Below, one piece after another: positions 8,731 through 15,203 of a stretch of 64,000 bases of DNA. Positions within the stretch are counted from its first letter, which is position 1. The number at the start of each line of letters is the position of its first letter. The notes under the pieces are model-generated. The model had not been told where the DNA came from. It made no database searches and saw only the letters and a list, made by a program, of their open reading frames with translations. The stretch is taken from contig NZ_VFPB01000004.1 in the NCBI RefSeq assembly GCF_006716465.1, forward strand, positions 389,526-453,525, in the 5' to 3' direction. The stretch is from Pseudoxanthomonas sp. 3HH-4 (GTDB lineage Bacteria; Pseudomonadota; Gammaproteobacteria; Xanthomonadales; Xanthomonadaceae). The position numbers were made by a program, and so were the translations under genes.

Positions 8731-9381
8731 TCACGGGGTACGAAGCGCGGCGAGCAGCGCGTCGATGGGGTGGAAACGCAGGTCGAGTTCGGCCAGCAGG
8801 GCGTCCTGCAGGTCTCGGCGGAACAGCGTCCGCCAGGCGCTGTCGGGGCTGCCGTCCACGGCGGTGCGCAGGCGTTCGAAGTGCAGGCTGAGCAGGGTGG
8901 GGGTGTGGGCCAGCAGGGTCTGTTCGCGCGGGCTGAGGGTCATTTCCATCACGGCGTCGACCTCGGCCAGGCGGGCCAGGTCGCCGCCGCGCAGGGCGAG
9001 GGCATCGCGCAGGCGTCCGCGCAGGGGGCCGGTGCCGGTGAGCATGGCGCGCTGGCGTTCCAGGCAGTAGCGGCGGAAGGGCGCGAAGTCGTCGCCGTCC
9101 GCGTCGGCGGGGGCGCCACGCTGGATCGCGTCCGTCAGCGAGGTGCGGACCCGGGCGACGGCCTCGGCATGCGCGTCGATGCCCGGCGCGGCGCCAGCCG
9201 CAGGCGCAACGGCGCCATCGAGCGCCCGCGACAGCGAGACCGCACGGTTCCAGTCGATCCATTGGCCCAGCCGCTCGGACAGCACCGGGCCGGCATCGGG
9301 CAGGTCGGCCCCGCCCAGGCGGGCGAGGAGACGGACGAAGGCGGGGGCCGCCGTGGGCGTCCGGTACTGCACAGTGGTCAC
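8731..9381 (-). CDS. DUF3348 family protein
   Basis: About 216 residues, first gene of the operon with DUF802, OmpA-like and DUF2894. The sequence looks soluble and helical: PAFVRLLARLGG near the start, then LGQWIDWNRAVSLSRALD, RRYCLERQRAMLTGTGPLR, and TLLSLHFERLRTAVDG followed by WRTLFRRDLQDALLAELDLR near the end, typical of DUF3348. No catalytic motif is visible. The start is uncertain: no ATG fits, and GTG codons at 9381 and 9372 are candidates; the family-like sequence begins at the second (VQYRTPTAAP). A TAAAAT hexamer at 9404-9409 on this strand is a possible -10 element for the operon, without a clear -35. Confidence 0.75.
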   Translation of the reverse strand: MTTVQYRTPTAAPAFVRLLARLGGADLPDAGPVLSERLGQWIDWNRAVSLSRALDGAVAPAAGAAPGIDAHAEAVARVRTSLTDAIQRGAPADADGDDFAPFRRYCLERQRAMLTGTGPLRGRLRDALALRGGDLARLAEVDAVMEMTLSPREQTLLAHTPTLLSLHFERLRTAVDGSPDSAWRTLFRRDLQDALLAELDLRFHPIDALLAALRTP

Positions 9382-9464
9382 ACAGAGGCTCAAAAGAGCG
9401 GGGATTTTACAGGAAGGGGCTGGGCGATGAGCCGTCTCACGAAACCGGCGAACGGAAAGGGCGG

Positions 9465-9485
9465 GGCCTTTCGGCTGAATGCTGG
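9465..9485. other. candidate attachment-site-like copy of the ssrA 3' flank
   Basis: These 21 bases match 10681-10701 (the ssrA terminator arm plus the encoded CCA end of tmRNA) at 18 of 21 positions, with the common core GCTGAATG-TGG. It is preceded by a small terminator-like hairpin (GAAAGG/CCTTTC). The two copies bound a 1.2-kb segment holding two orphan genes. This fits an old insertion at the 3' end of ssrA, a known integration target, but no integrase gene is present. Confidence 0.35.
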
Positions 9486-9593
9486 TTGGCTCTACCGAGA
9501 AAGGCACAAGGGCCTGATCTGCGCAAACTTCTGACCTCGGCGTGGCGGACGGTACCCCCATTTGTACCCGCAGTAGGGTACCGGCAGATCAGG

Positions 9594-10070
9594 TCAGGCA
9601 GTCCAAGCAGTCAGATGGCGGATAACTCGAATCAAGTACAGCGCGACGATCAAGACCCAAGCCGCTGCGAGGGGCACAAGGATGCAGCACATACCAGCGC
9701 GCCACCAAGTCCTAAATCTGCGGACGAACTGCTGTAGCCCGACGAGCATTTCGCGCGCGGCCATCTGGTATGTCTCGCGGCTGGGCTCAGACACTGTGAT
9801 CGCCTCGGCCATTCTCATCATCAGCCGTTGCCTGAAGAGGAAGGCAAAAGCCTCCCAGGCTGCATAGAACCCAAGCGAGGTGGTCAGTAACAGCCCGGCA
9901 ACCGCCCACACGCCAGGGCTCGAGAATTCCTTCGCTTGATCCCAGAGCACGAAGAAGCCAGCGTACGCGACCACCACGAGGCCCTGAATGTACCCGTGGC
10001 TGTGATTGAACATCTCGGCGTTAGTTTCCCGCTGGAACTCGAAGAACTCTTTATCGCTCAACTCGCTCAT
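9594..10070 (-). CDS. small membrane protein of unknown function
   Basis: 158 residues, not recognised. Three hydrophobic segments are seen: about 28-45 (IQGLVVVAYAGFFVLW), 53-80 (VWAVAGLLLTTSLGFYAAW) and 125-148 (GMCCILVPLAAAWVLIVALYL). The N-terminus is acidic and soluble (MSELSDKEFFEFQRE) and the loop between the second and third segments is charged, so a three-helix inner-membrane protein is likely. GGGGTGCC precedes the ATG as a weak ribosome site. Base composition looks lower in GC than its neighbours. It faces a lipoprotein gene divergently and lies in the segment beside the ssrA 3' end, so it may be acquired. No function is proposed. Confidence 0.6.
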   Translation of the reverse strand: MSELSDKEFFEFQRETNAEMFNHSHGYIQGLVVVAYAGFFVLWDQAKEFSSPGVWAVAGLLLTTSLGFYAAWEAFAFLFRQRLMMRMAEAITVSEPSRETYQMAAREMLVGLQQFVRRFRTWWRAGMCCILVPLAAAWVLIVALYLIRVIRHLTAWTA

Positions 10071-10195
10071 GGCACCCCCAAAAAAGTTTTGCGCAGCATA
10101 CCGGCCGGGGGCACTTGGTGCCGTCCGTCAGTTGCGCGTCAAGGCTGGCTTCCACAACGGCATACTGCGTACGGGGATATTTGAGGGGGATTTTT

Positions 10196-10606
10196 ATGCG
10201 GAAGCTCACGATCATCCTTGCTTTGGCCGGGCTCGCGGCGTGCAGCACCACACAGATCTACGACAACCGAGCGGTTGGCGTGGCGACAACGGCGCCAGCC
10301 AACGGCGTGGTCCAGGTTCTCTACAGCTATCCGACACGACCATACGAGGTCATAGGCGTGGTTTCCGCCAAGCGCTACAAGCCAGGCTGGACCGATCCGA
10401 CCGTCGGCGATGCCGTCCCCCAGCTGCGCGAGGCCGGTATGAAGCTTGGTGCTGACGCGGTGGTGGTGCGCAGTAGTCGCTCGAACAACGACCGCCACAC
10501 TGTTGTCGAAGCTGAAGCTGTGAAGTACCTCGACCAGCCATCTAGTCAGCAGGCTCAGCCACAGCAGCAGAGCCAGATGCAGTACAGGCCGCCGCAAACA
10601 CGCTGA
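10196..10606 (+). CDS. small lipoprotein of unknown function
   Basis: 136 residues. The N-terminus MRKLTIILALAGLAAC is a textbook lipoprotein signal with lipobox LAAC, so the mature protein should carry a lipid at Cys16. The mature part has a compact core with YPTRPYEVIGVVSAKRY and REAGMKLGADAVVVRSS, a pattern seen in small outer-membrane lipoproteins and YbjQ/RcsF-like folds in which a G-A-D/N-A segment follows a strand. It ends in a Gln/Pro-rich tail. GAGGGGGA six bases before the ATG is a strong ribosome site. It lies in the lower-GC stretch next to the ssrA terminator, divergent from the three-helix membrane protein. The family assignment is tentative. Confidence 0.7.
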   Translation: MRKLTIILALAGLAACSTTQIYDNRAVGVATTAPANGVVQVLYSYPTRPYEVIGVVSAKRYKPGWTDPTVGDAVPQLREAGMKLGADAVVVRSSRSNNDRHTVVEAEAVKYLDQPSSQQAQPQQQSQMQYRPPQTR

Positions 10607-10654
10607 TCCTGTAGCGAGATACCGACGGACCCCGTCTGTGTTCGATCAACCAAA

Positions 10655-10690
10655 CGAAAAGGCCGGACCCTTTCGGGCCCGGCCTTTTCG
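10655..10690. terminator. bidirectional terminator between lipoprotein gene and ssrA
   Basis: A 16-bp stem with one mismatch (arms 10655-10670 and 10675-10690) and a TTTC loop. The arms contain CGAAAAGGCCGG and its complement, giving T-runs on both strands. It should end ssrA transcription from the right and the lipoprotein transcript from the left. Confidence 0.85.
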
Positions 10691-10695
10691 CTGAA

Positions 10696-11049
10696 TGGTG
10701 GAGGTGGGCGGAATTGAACCGCCGTCCGAAGGCACTCCATCCCCGGTACTACATGCTTATCCCACCGTTGAGTCTCGTCCTGCAGCAGCACGGTGGGCCA
10801 AGCGCACCGCAGAACCAGCCTGTTTTAGGTTAACCGGGTGCTGACAGGCAACCACTCCCGGCGATTCCGTGATGATGACCTTACGCTGCGAGCACGGACA
10901 CAAGCAGTTTCAGGGCTTACGCCTTAAGCGGCGAGAGCGTAGTTGTCGTCGTTGGCAACTAGAGTTTTGCCGCTGGATTTACGAGGAAAGCTGCCCCCTC
11001 GGCATGCACCAGGCAACTTCGCAACCCCCGTCGAAGCCAGTGCACCCCC
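10696..11049 (-). ncRNA. ssrA: transfer-messenger RNA (tmRNA)
   Basis: About 354 nt. The 5' end reads GGGGGTGCACTGGCTTCGAC on the minus strand and the 3' end gives a T-arm (GGCGG-TTCAATT-CCGCC), CACCTCC and an encoded ACCA. GGGGGTG pairs with CACCTCC with one G-U pair to form the acceptor stem, which fixes both ends. The tag reading frame lies at 10924-10956 and reads ANDDNYALAA followed by TAA, ending in the usual AA degron for ClpXP and ClpAP. tmRNA with SmpB rescues ribosomes stalled on broken mRNAs and tags the product. It lies downstream of smpB on the same strand, with its own promoter upstream. Confidence 0.97.
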
Positions 11050-11077
11050 GGGAGTCAGAAACTTCCTGACAAGGGCC

Positions 11078-11106
11078 AGTGTAGGGGCGGGCACCCCGCT
11101 TCACAA
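11078..11106 (-). promoter_or_regulatory. probable ssrA promoter
   Basis: On the minus strand TTGTGA (11101-11106) and TACACT (11078-11083) are separated by exactly 17 bases. Transcription would begin about 20 bases upstream of the mature tmRNA 5' end, as expected for a precursor trimmed by RNase P. Confidence 0.55.
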
Positions 11107-11164
11107 GGCACGTCGGTGCCGGCGTTCAGTCTTTGGAGCCAAGCCACTGTGGTTTTCGAACCAA

Positions 11165-11281
11165 GCCCCCTTGGTAAGGGGGCGATTCGCGCGTCAGCGC
11201 GAATGGGGGATCGGCAGCGCGCGTCGGGGCCCGAGATTCGCAAGGCGAATCTTGGGGGTTCCATCGCGTCGCGCGATGGAA
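11165..11281. repeat. cluster of four perfect hairpins after smpB
   Basis: Four perfect inverted repeats stand in a row in the smpB-ssrA gap: GCCCCCTT/AAGGGGGC (11165-11183), ATTCGCGC/GCGCGAAT (11185-11204), AGATTCGC/GCGAATCT (11234-11252) and TTCCATCGCG/CGCGATGGAA (11259-11281), with loops of 3-4 bases. The last ends one base before the smpB stop codon. It may end smpB transcription, but the number and regularity suggest a dispersed palindromic element. Confidence 0.6.
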
Positions 11282-11770
11282 TCACGCATCCTTGTTGTGC
11301 CGGCGCATGACGCGCGACTTCTCGCGGGCCCAGTCGCGGTCCTTCTCGGTGGCGCGCTTGTCGTGAGTCTGCTTGCCCTTGGCCAGCGCCAGTTCGGCCT
11401 TCACCTTGTTGCCTTTCCAGTACAGCGAGGTGGGCACCAGCGTGTAGCCGTCGCGTTCGACCTTGCCGATCAGGCTGTCGATCTCGTTCCGGTGCAGCAG
11501 CAGCTTGCGCGTGCGGCGATCGTCCGCGACCACATGGCTCGAAGCCTGGATCAGCGGGGTGATCTGCGCGCCGAACAGGAAGATCTCGCCATTGCGGATG
11601 GTGGCGTAGGCCTCCGTGATGTTGGCACGGCCGGCGCGGATGGCCTTCAGCTCCCACCCCTGCAGGGCGAGGCCCGCCTCGTGGCGTTGCTCGAGGTGGT
11701 ACTCGTGACGGGCGCGCTTGTTCAGCGCGATCGTGCCCGTTGCTTTATTCTTGTCCGGTTTCTTTGCCAT
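11282..11770 (-). CDS. smpB: SsrA-binding protein SmpB
   Basis: 162 residues, usual size. SmpB is a small OB-fold protein that binds the tRNA-like part of tmRNA and takes it to stalled ribosomes. Seen: [20 protein letters not shown] near the start, the core [43 protein letters not shown], and the basic C-terminal tail ([20 protein letters not shown]) that occupies the mRNA channel. The start MAKKPDKNK is standard for the family and AGGACGG lies immediately before the ATG. ssrA lies 232 bases downstream on the same strand, so the two partners of trans-translation are neighbours. It is divergent from ratA. Confidence 0.97.
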   Translation of the reverse strand: MAKKPDKNKATGTIALNKRARHEYHLEQRHEAGLALQGWELKAIRAGRANITEAYATIRNGEIFLFGAQITPLIQASSHVVADDRRTRKLLLHRNEIDSLIGKVERDGYTLVPTSLYWKGNKVKAELALAKGKQTHDKRATEKDRDWAREKSRVMRRHNKDA

Positions 11771-11811
11771 CCGTCCTATTGTCGCCGAAGGCGGAACCCT
11801 ACGCGAGCCAC

Positions 11812-12240
11812 ATGCACACGATCCGCCGCAGCGCACTGGTCGAACACTCGGCCACACGGATGTTCGACCTGGTCAATGACGTGGCGGCCTATCCCCGCCG
11901 GTTCGACTGGTGCAGCGCCGCCCGGCTCATCGAGCAGGATGAAAGCCGCCTGGTGGCCCGCCTGGACCTCGGGCTGGGTTCGCTGAGCACGTGGTTCACC
12001 ACCGAGAACACGCTGGACCGTCCGCACCGCATCGACATGAACCTGGTCGATGGCCCGTTCCGCAAGCTGCATGGCCGCTGGGATTTCCATGTGCTGGATG
12101 AATCGGCCTGCAAGGTCACGCTGACGCTGGAATTCGAGCCGTCCAGCCGCCTGCTGGCGCCGGCGATGGCGATCGGCTTCCAGACCCTGGCGGATCGCAT
12201 GGTGGACGACTTCGTGCGCGCCGCCGACCGCGGGGAATGA
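11812..12240 (+). CDS. ratA: RatA/PasT-family START-like protein
   Basis: 142 residues of the polyketide-cyclase/START-like fold. The family includes E. coli RatA (PasT), reported to bind the 50S subunit and block association, and COQ10-type ubiquinone-binding proteins, so the true role may be in respiration rather than toxicity. Typical segments: [49 protein letters not shown], and the C-terminal helix [12 protein letters not shown]. The start [12 protein letters not shown] is usual. It is divergent from smpB and followed one base later by rnfH, an arrangement common in gammaproteobacteria. No ribosome site of note is seen. Confidence 0.9.
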   Translation: MHTIRRSALVEHSATRMFDLVNDVAAYPRRFDWCSAARLIEQDESRLVARLDLGLGSLSTWFTTENTLDRPHRIDMNLVDGPFRKLHGRWDFHVLDESACKVTLTLEFEPSSRLLAPAMAIGFQTLADRMVDDFVRAADRGE

Positions 12241-12241
12241 G

Positions 12242-12490
12242 ATGCGCGTCGAGGTGATCCGGGCCTGGCCGCACCGGTTCGAGTCGGTGCAACTGGATCT
12301 GCCAGCCGGCGCTACCGTGTCTGATGCGCTGGTTGCGAGCGGTTTCGACGGCGTGCAATCGGCGGCGATCGCGATTCACGGCGTGAATGCGACGACAGGA
12401 ACCGTGTTGAACGAGAACGACCGCGTGGAAGTGCTGCGGCCGCTGTTGATCGACCCGAAGGACGCGCGCCGTCGACGGGCGCGCAGATAG
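12242..12490 (+). CDS. rnfH: RnfH family ubiquitin-like protein
   Basis: 82 residues with the beta-grasp pattern of RnfH (UPF0125): MRVEVIRAWPHRFESVQL, then LPAGATVSDALVASGF, and the end ENDRVEVLRPLLIDPKDARR with a basic tail. The family is encoded next to RatA and was named PasI/RatB as a supposed antitoxin; a real antitoxin role is not established. The start codon is one base after the ratA stop, so the two are cotranslated. Length is a little shorter than the usual 90-100. Confidence 0.9.
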   Translation: MRVEVIRAWPHRFESVQLDLPAGATVSDALVASGFDGVQSAAIAIHGVNATTGTVLNENDRVEVLRPLLIDPKDARRRRARR

Positions 12491-12505
12491 CGGGTCAGCC
12501 GCGCC

Positions 12506-12898
12506 TCAACGGCGGCCGCCCTTCTTCTTTTCCTTGGCCAGATTGGGGCCGAACTTGCGCACATCGCGCGACAGCTGGAGGTCGGCTTCGGGGAAGTATT
12601 CGCCTTCCCAACTGGCAAGTACATCGCCGTTGAATACCAGGGTGAGATTCTTGATCTCGGTCGTGCCACGGCGATTGGTGCGGTTGCTGGCGGTGTAGTC
12701 CCAGCGGTCGGCATGGAACGGATCGGCGATCGACGGGCTGCCCAGCAGTGACTGCACCTGCTGCTTGGTCTGGCCCGCCTGCAACTGGTCAACGGCCGTC
12801 TTTTCGAGCAGGTTGCCCTGGTAGATCGGCTGCTTGTAGAGAATGCCGCAGCCGGCAGTGGCGGAAGCAAGGACGGCGACCAGCAGGAATTTGCGCAT
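12506..12898 (-). CDS. bamE: outer membrane assembly lipoprotein BamE (OmlA)
   Basis: 130 residues. The N-terminus MRKFLLVAVLASATAGC is a lipoprotein signal with lipobox TAGC. The mature part has the BamE (SmpA/OmlA) core: YKQPIYQGNLLEKTAVDQL, AGQTKQQVQSLLGSP, then DRWDYTASNR and LTLVFNGDVLASWEGEY. BamE is a periplasm-facing outer-membrane lipoprotein of the Bam complex that inserts beta-barrel proteins. The C-terminus is Lys/Arg-rich (AKEKKKGGRR), longer than in E. coli. It is divergent from fur; the same omlA-fur arrangement is known in Xanthomonas. Convergent with rnfH, 15 bases apart. Confidence 0.95.
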   Translation of the reverse strand: MRKFLLVAVLASATAGCGILYKQPIYQGNLLEKTAVDQLQAGQTKQQVQSLLGSPSIADPFHADRWDYTASNRTNRRGTTEIKNLTLVFNGDVLASWEGEYFPEADLQLSRDVRKFGPNLAKEKKKGGRR

Positions 12899-12926
12899 GG
12901 GGCAGGTACGGTAGGAAACCGGGCCG

Positions 12927-12936
12927 ATGATACACT
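12927..12936. promoter_or_regulatory. back-to-back -10 elements between bamE and fur
   Basis: The ten bases ATGATACACT contain TATCAT on the minus strand (for bamE) and TACACT on the plus strand (for fur), sharing two bases. Neither has a clear -35. The overlap would make the two divergent promoters compete or be controlled together. Confidence 0.35.
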
Positions 12937-13000
12937 CCCGCGCACCGCCGCAACCGAGCTTCAGGCAGCTGGCGCTAAACCGAGAGTGAACGGAGACGCC

Positions 13001-13405
13001 ATGGAATCGCAGGACCTTCGCAAAGTCGGCCTCAAGGTCACCCACCCGCGCATGCGCATCCTGGAGTTGCTGGAGCAGAAGAACTCCCAGCATCACCTGA
13101 GCGCGGAAGACATCTATCGCCAGTTGCTGGATCACGGTGACGAGATCGGGCTGGCGACGGTGTATCGCGTGCTGACCCAGTTCGAGGCGGCAGGCCTGGT
13201 ACTGAAGCACAACTTCGAGGGCGGCCAGGCCGTTTACGAACTGGACCGCGGCGGCCACCACGACCACATGGTGGACGTGGACACCGGCAAGATCATCGAG
13301 TTCGAAAGCACCGAAATCGAAAAACTGCAGCGCGAGATCGCCGCCAAGCACGGCTACGAGCTGGAAGAGCACTCGCTGGTGCTGTACGTGCGCAAGAAGC
13401 GCTGA
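13001..13405 (+). CDS. fur: ferric uptake regulator Fur
   Basis: 134 residues. Fur is an iron-sensing DNA-binding repressor. The winged helix lies at about 1-80 (GLKVTHPRMRILELLEQ, ATVYRVLTQFEAAGLV) and the metal-binding dimer domain follows, with the HHDHM motif and the segment KIIEFESTEIEKLQREIAAKHGYEL. The protein contains no cysteine: where E. coli Fur has the CxxC zinc site after HHDH, this one reads VDVDTG, and the C-terminal Cys/His tail is missing. Pseudomonas Fur also lacks the structural zinc cysteines, so the protein is probably active. An ATG five codons upstream exists, but CGGAG six bases before the chosen ATG supports this start. Divergent from bamE. Confidence 0.97.
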   Translation: MESQDLRKVGLKVTHPRMRILELLEQKNSQHHLSAEDIYRQLLDHGDEIGLATVYRVLTQFEAAGLVLKHNFEGGQAVYELDRGGHHDHMVDVDTGKIIEFESTEIEKLQREIAAKHGYELEEHSLVLYVRKKR

Positions 13406-13446
13406 TAGCCCTGTAATCCCGGACTGTGGGAGCGAACAAGGGTGGA

Positions 13447-15114
13447 TCAGACCGCGTTGGCGAGCAGCCGCTTCGCAGCGGCGTGGGCTTCCTTGCTGAC
13501 TTCCACGCCGCCCAGCATCCTGGCCAGCTCTTCCTCGCGCTGCTTCGCACCCAGCTTCTCGACCGCGCTCTGGGTCATGCCCTCCACCGGCGCCTTGCTG
13601 ACGCGATAGTGCGCATGGCCTTGCGCGGCGACCTGGGGCAGGTGGGTGACGCACAGCACCTGTCGCTGGGCGCCGAGTGCGCGCAGTTTCTGGCCGACGA
13701 TCTCGGCGACTGCGCCGCCGATGCCGGTATCCACTTCGTCGAAGATCATGGTGGGAACGGCATCCAGGCCGAGCGCGGCTACTTCGATCGCCAGCGAGAT
13801 GCGTGCGAGTTCGCCGCCTGAAGCGACCTTGCGCAGTGGGCGCGGCGGCTGGCCAGCGTTGGCGGATACAAGGAATTCAACGCGTTCTGCGCCTGTCGGG
13901 TCCGGACGCTCTCCCTCCTGGGCCTCCAGTGCGATCTCGAAACGGCCACCGCCCATCCCCAGCTCGGCGATCAACGTGGTCGTGGTGGCGCCGAGGGTCT
14001 TCGCCGCATGCTGGCGCGTGCGGGTCAGTGCCGAAGCAGCGTCGCGCCAATGTGCCCGCGCGGCATCGATGTCGCCGGTGAGCTGGAGCAGACGTTCGCC
14101 GGCGCCGCGCAGTGATTCCAGCTCGGCCGCCAGCCGGTCATGCTGCTCCTGCAGGCCGTCCAGCGGCACGCGGTGCTTGCGCGCCAGGTCATGCACGCGG
14201 GCGAGCTTGCGCTCCAGCGCATCGAACTGCAGGGGTTCGCCATCGAGGTCGTCCCGCACCTGGCCGAGCAAGGACAGGGCTTCCTCGATCTGGATCGCCG
14301 CGCCATCCAGCAGTGCATCCACGTCGCGCAGCCGCGGCTCGTGTTCGGCCTGGCGGGCGAGGTCGGCGCGCGTCTGCTGCAGGTGGCGGGTCAGCGACGG
14401 AGCGTCCTCGCCGGCCAACTGGTCCAGCGCCGCGTTACAGGCCTGGATCAGGCCGGTGGCGTGGGCCTGGCGGCGATGGCTGGCCACCAATGCCTCCAGC
14501 GCCGTCGGCGACAGGTCCTCGCGCTGCAGCTCTGCCAGCTGGTGCTCCAGATAATTGATCCGGTCCGAGACATCGCCCTGGCCGGACAATTGTTCGCGCT
14601 CGCGCAGGAGGGCGCTCCACTGTTGCGCCGCGCCGCGCACCGCGCTGCGCTGGTCGCCATTGCGGGCGAAGGCATCCAGCAGGTCCAACTGGCTCTGGCG
14701 GGCGAGCAGGGCCTGGTGTTCGTGCTGGCCGTGGATTTCCACCAGGCGGGCCGCGAGGTCGGAAAGCTGCGACAGCGTCACGCTGCGGCCATTGATCCAG
14801 GCGCGCGAGCCGCCATCGGCACGGATCACCCGGCGCAACTGGCATTGGCCGTCGTCATCCAGTTCGTTGTCCGCCAGCCATGCCTGTGCCGGCGAGCCCG
14901 CTCTGGCAGAGAACTCGGCGGAGAGCTCCGCGCGTTCGGCGCCATGCCGGACCACGCCGCTGTCGGCCCGCAGGCCCGACAGGAATCCTAGGGCGTCCAC
15001 CAGCAGCGATTTGCCGGCGCCGGTTTCACCCGAAATGACGGTCATGCCATCGCCGAACTCCAGCTCGGCGGCGCGGACGACGGCGAAATCCTTGATGGCG
15101 AGGTGTCTGAGCAT
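13447..15114 (-). CDS. recN: DNA repair protein RecN
   Basis: 555 residues, normal for RecN, an SMC-like ATPase acting early in double-strand-break repair. N-terminal half-ATPase begins MLRHLAIKDFAVV with Walker A GETGAGKS near residue 30; two coiled-coil arms follow (about 150-230 and 270-370); the C-terminal half carries the signature KVASGGELARISLAIE and Walker B TMIFDEVDTGIGG. The start is set by the family N-terminus; there is no ribosome site, but TACAAT ends seven bases before the ATG, which suggests a leaderless message. It is divergent from hrcA with 89 bases between the start codons. Confidence 0.97.
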   Translation of the reverse strand: MLRHLAIKDFAVVRAAELEFGDGMTVISGETGAGKSLLVDALGFLSGLRADSGVVRHGAERAELSAEFSARAGSPAQAWLADNELDDDGQCQLRRVIRADGGSRAWINGRSVTLSQLSDLAARLVEIHGQHEHQALLARQSQLDLLDAFARNGDQRSAVRGAAQQWSALLREREQLSGQGDVSDRINYLEHQLAELQREDLSPTALEALVASHRRQAHATGLIQACNAALDQLAGEDAPSLTRHLQQTRADLARQAEHEPRLRDVDALLDGAAIQIEEALSLLGQVRDDLDGEPLQFDALERKLARVHDLARKHRVPLDGLQEQHDRLAAELESLRGAGERLLQLTGDIDAARAHWRDAASALTRTRQHAAKTLGATTTTLIAELGMGGGRFEIALEAQEGERPDPTGAERVEFLVSANAGQPPRPLRKVASGGELARISLAIEVAALGLDAVPTMIFDEVDTGIGGAVAEIVGQKLRALGAQRQVLCVTHLPQVAAQGHAHYRVSKAPVEGMTQSAVEKLGAKQREEELARMLGGVEVSKEAHAAAKRLLANAV

Positions 15115-15121
15115 GCGGCGG

Positions 15122-15127
15122 ATTGTA
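15122..15127 (-). promoter_or_regulatory. -10 element placed for leaderless recN mRNA
   Basis: TACAAT on the minus strand is followed by seven bases and the recN ATG. A start of transcription at the usual distance would fall on or within a base or two of the start codon, and no Shine-Dalgarno sequence is present. Confidence 0.5.
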
Positions 15128-15203
15128 AGCGGTGCCGGCTCAGGTTCTGAGACGCTGGGGCGCTCGACTTGCAATGCTGCGGGCGCAACGCTATCTAACG
15201 GAC

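Noticed and set aside
9382..9593. A small protein starting at the ATG near 9427
   Set aside because: The short frame has no ribosome site and no family features, and overlaps the candidate attachment-like repeat and operon promoter; treated as intergenic.
15115..15203. CIRCE operator before hrcA
   Set aside because: No TTAGCACTC-N9-GAGTGCTAA-like repeat is present here or before grpE or dnaK; only short partial matches.
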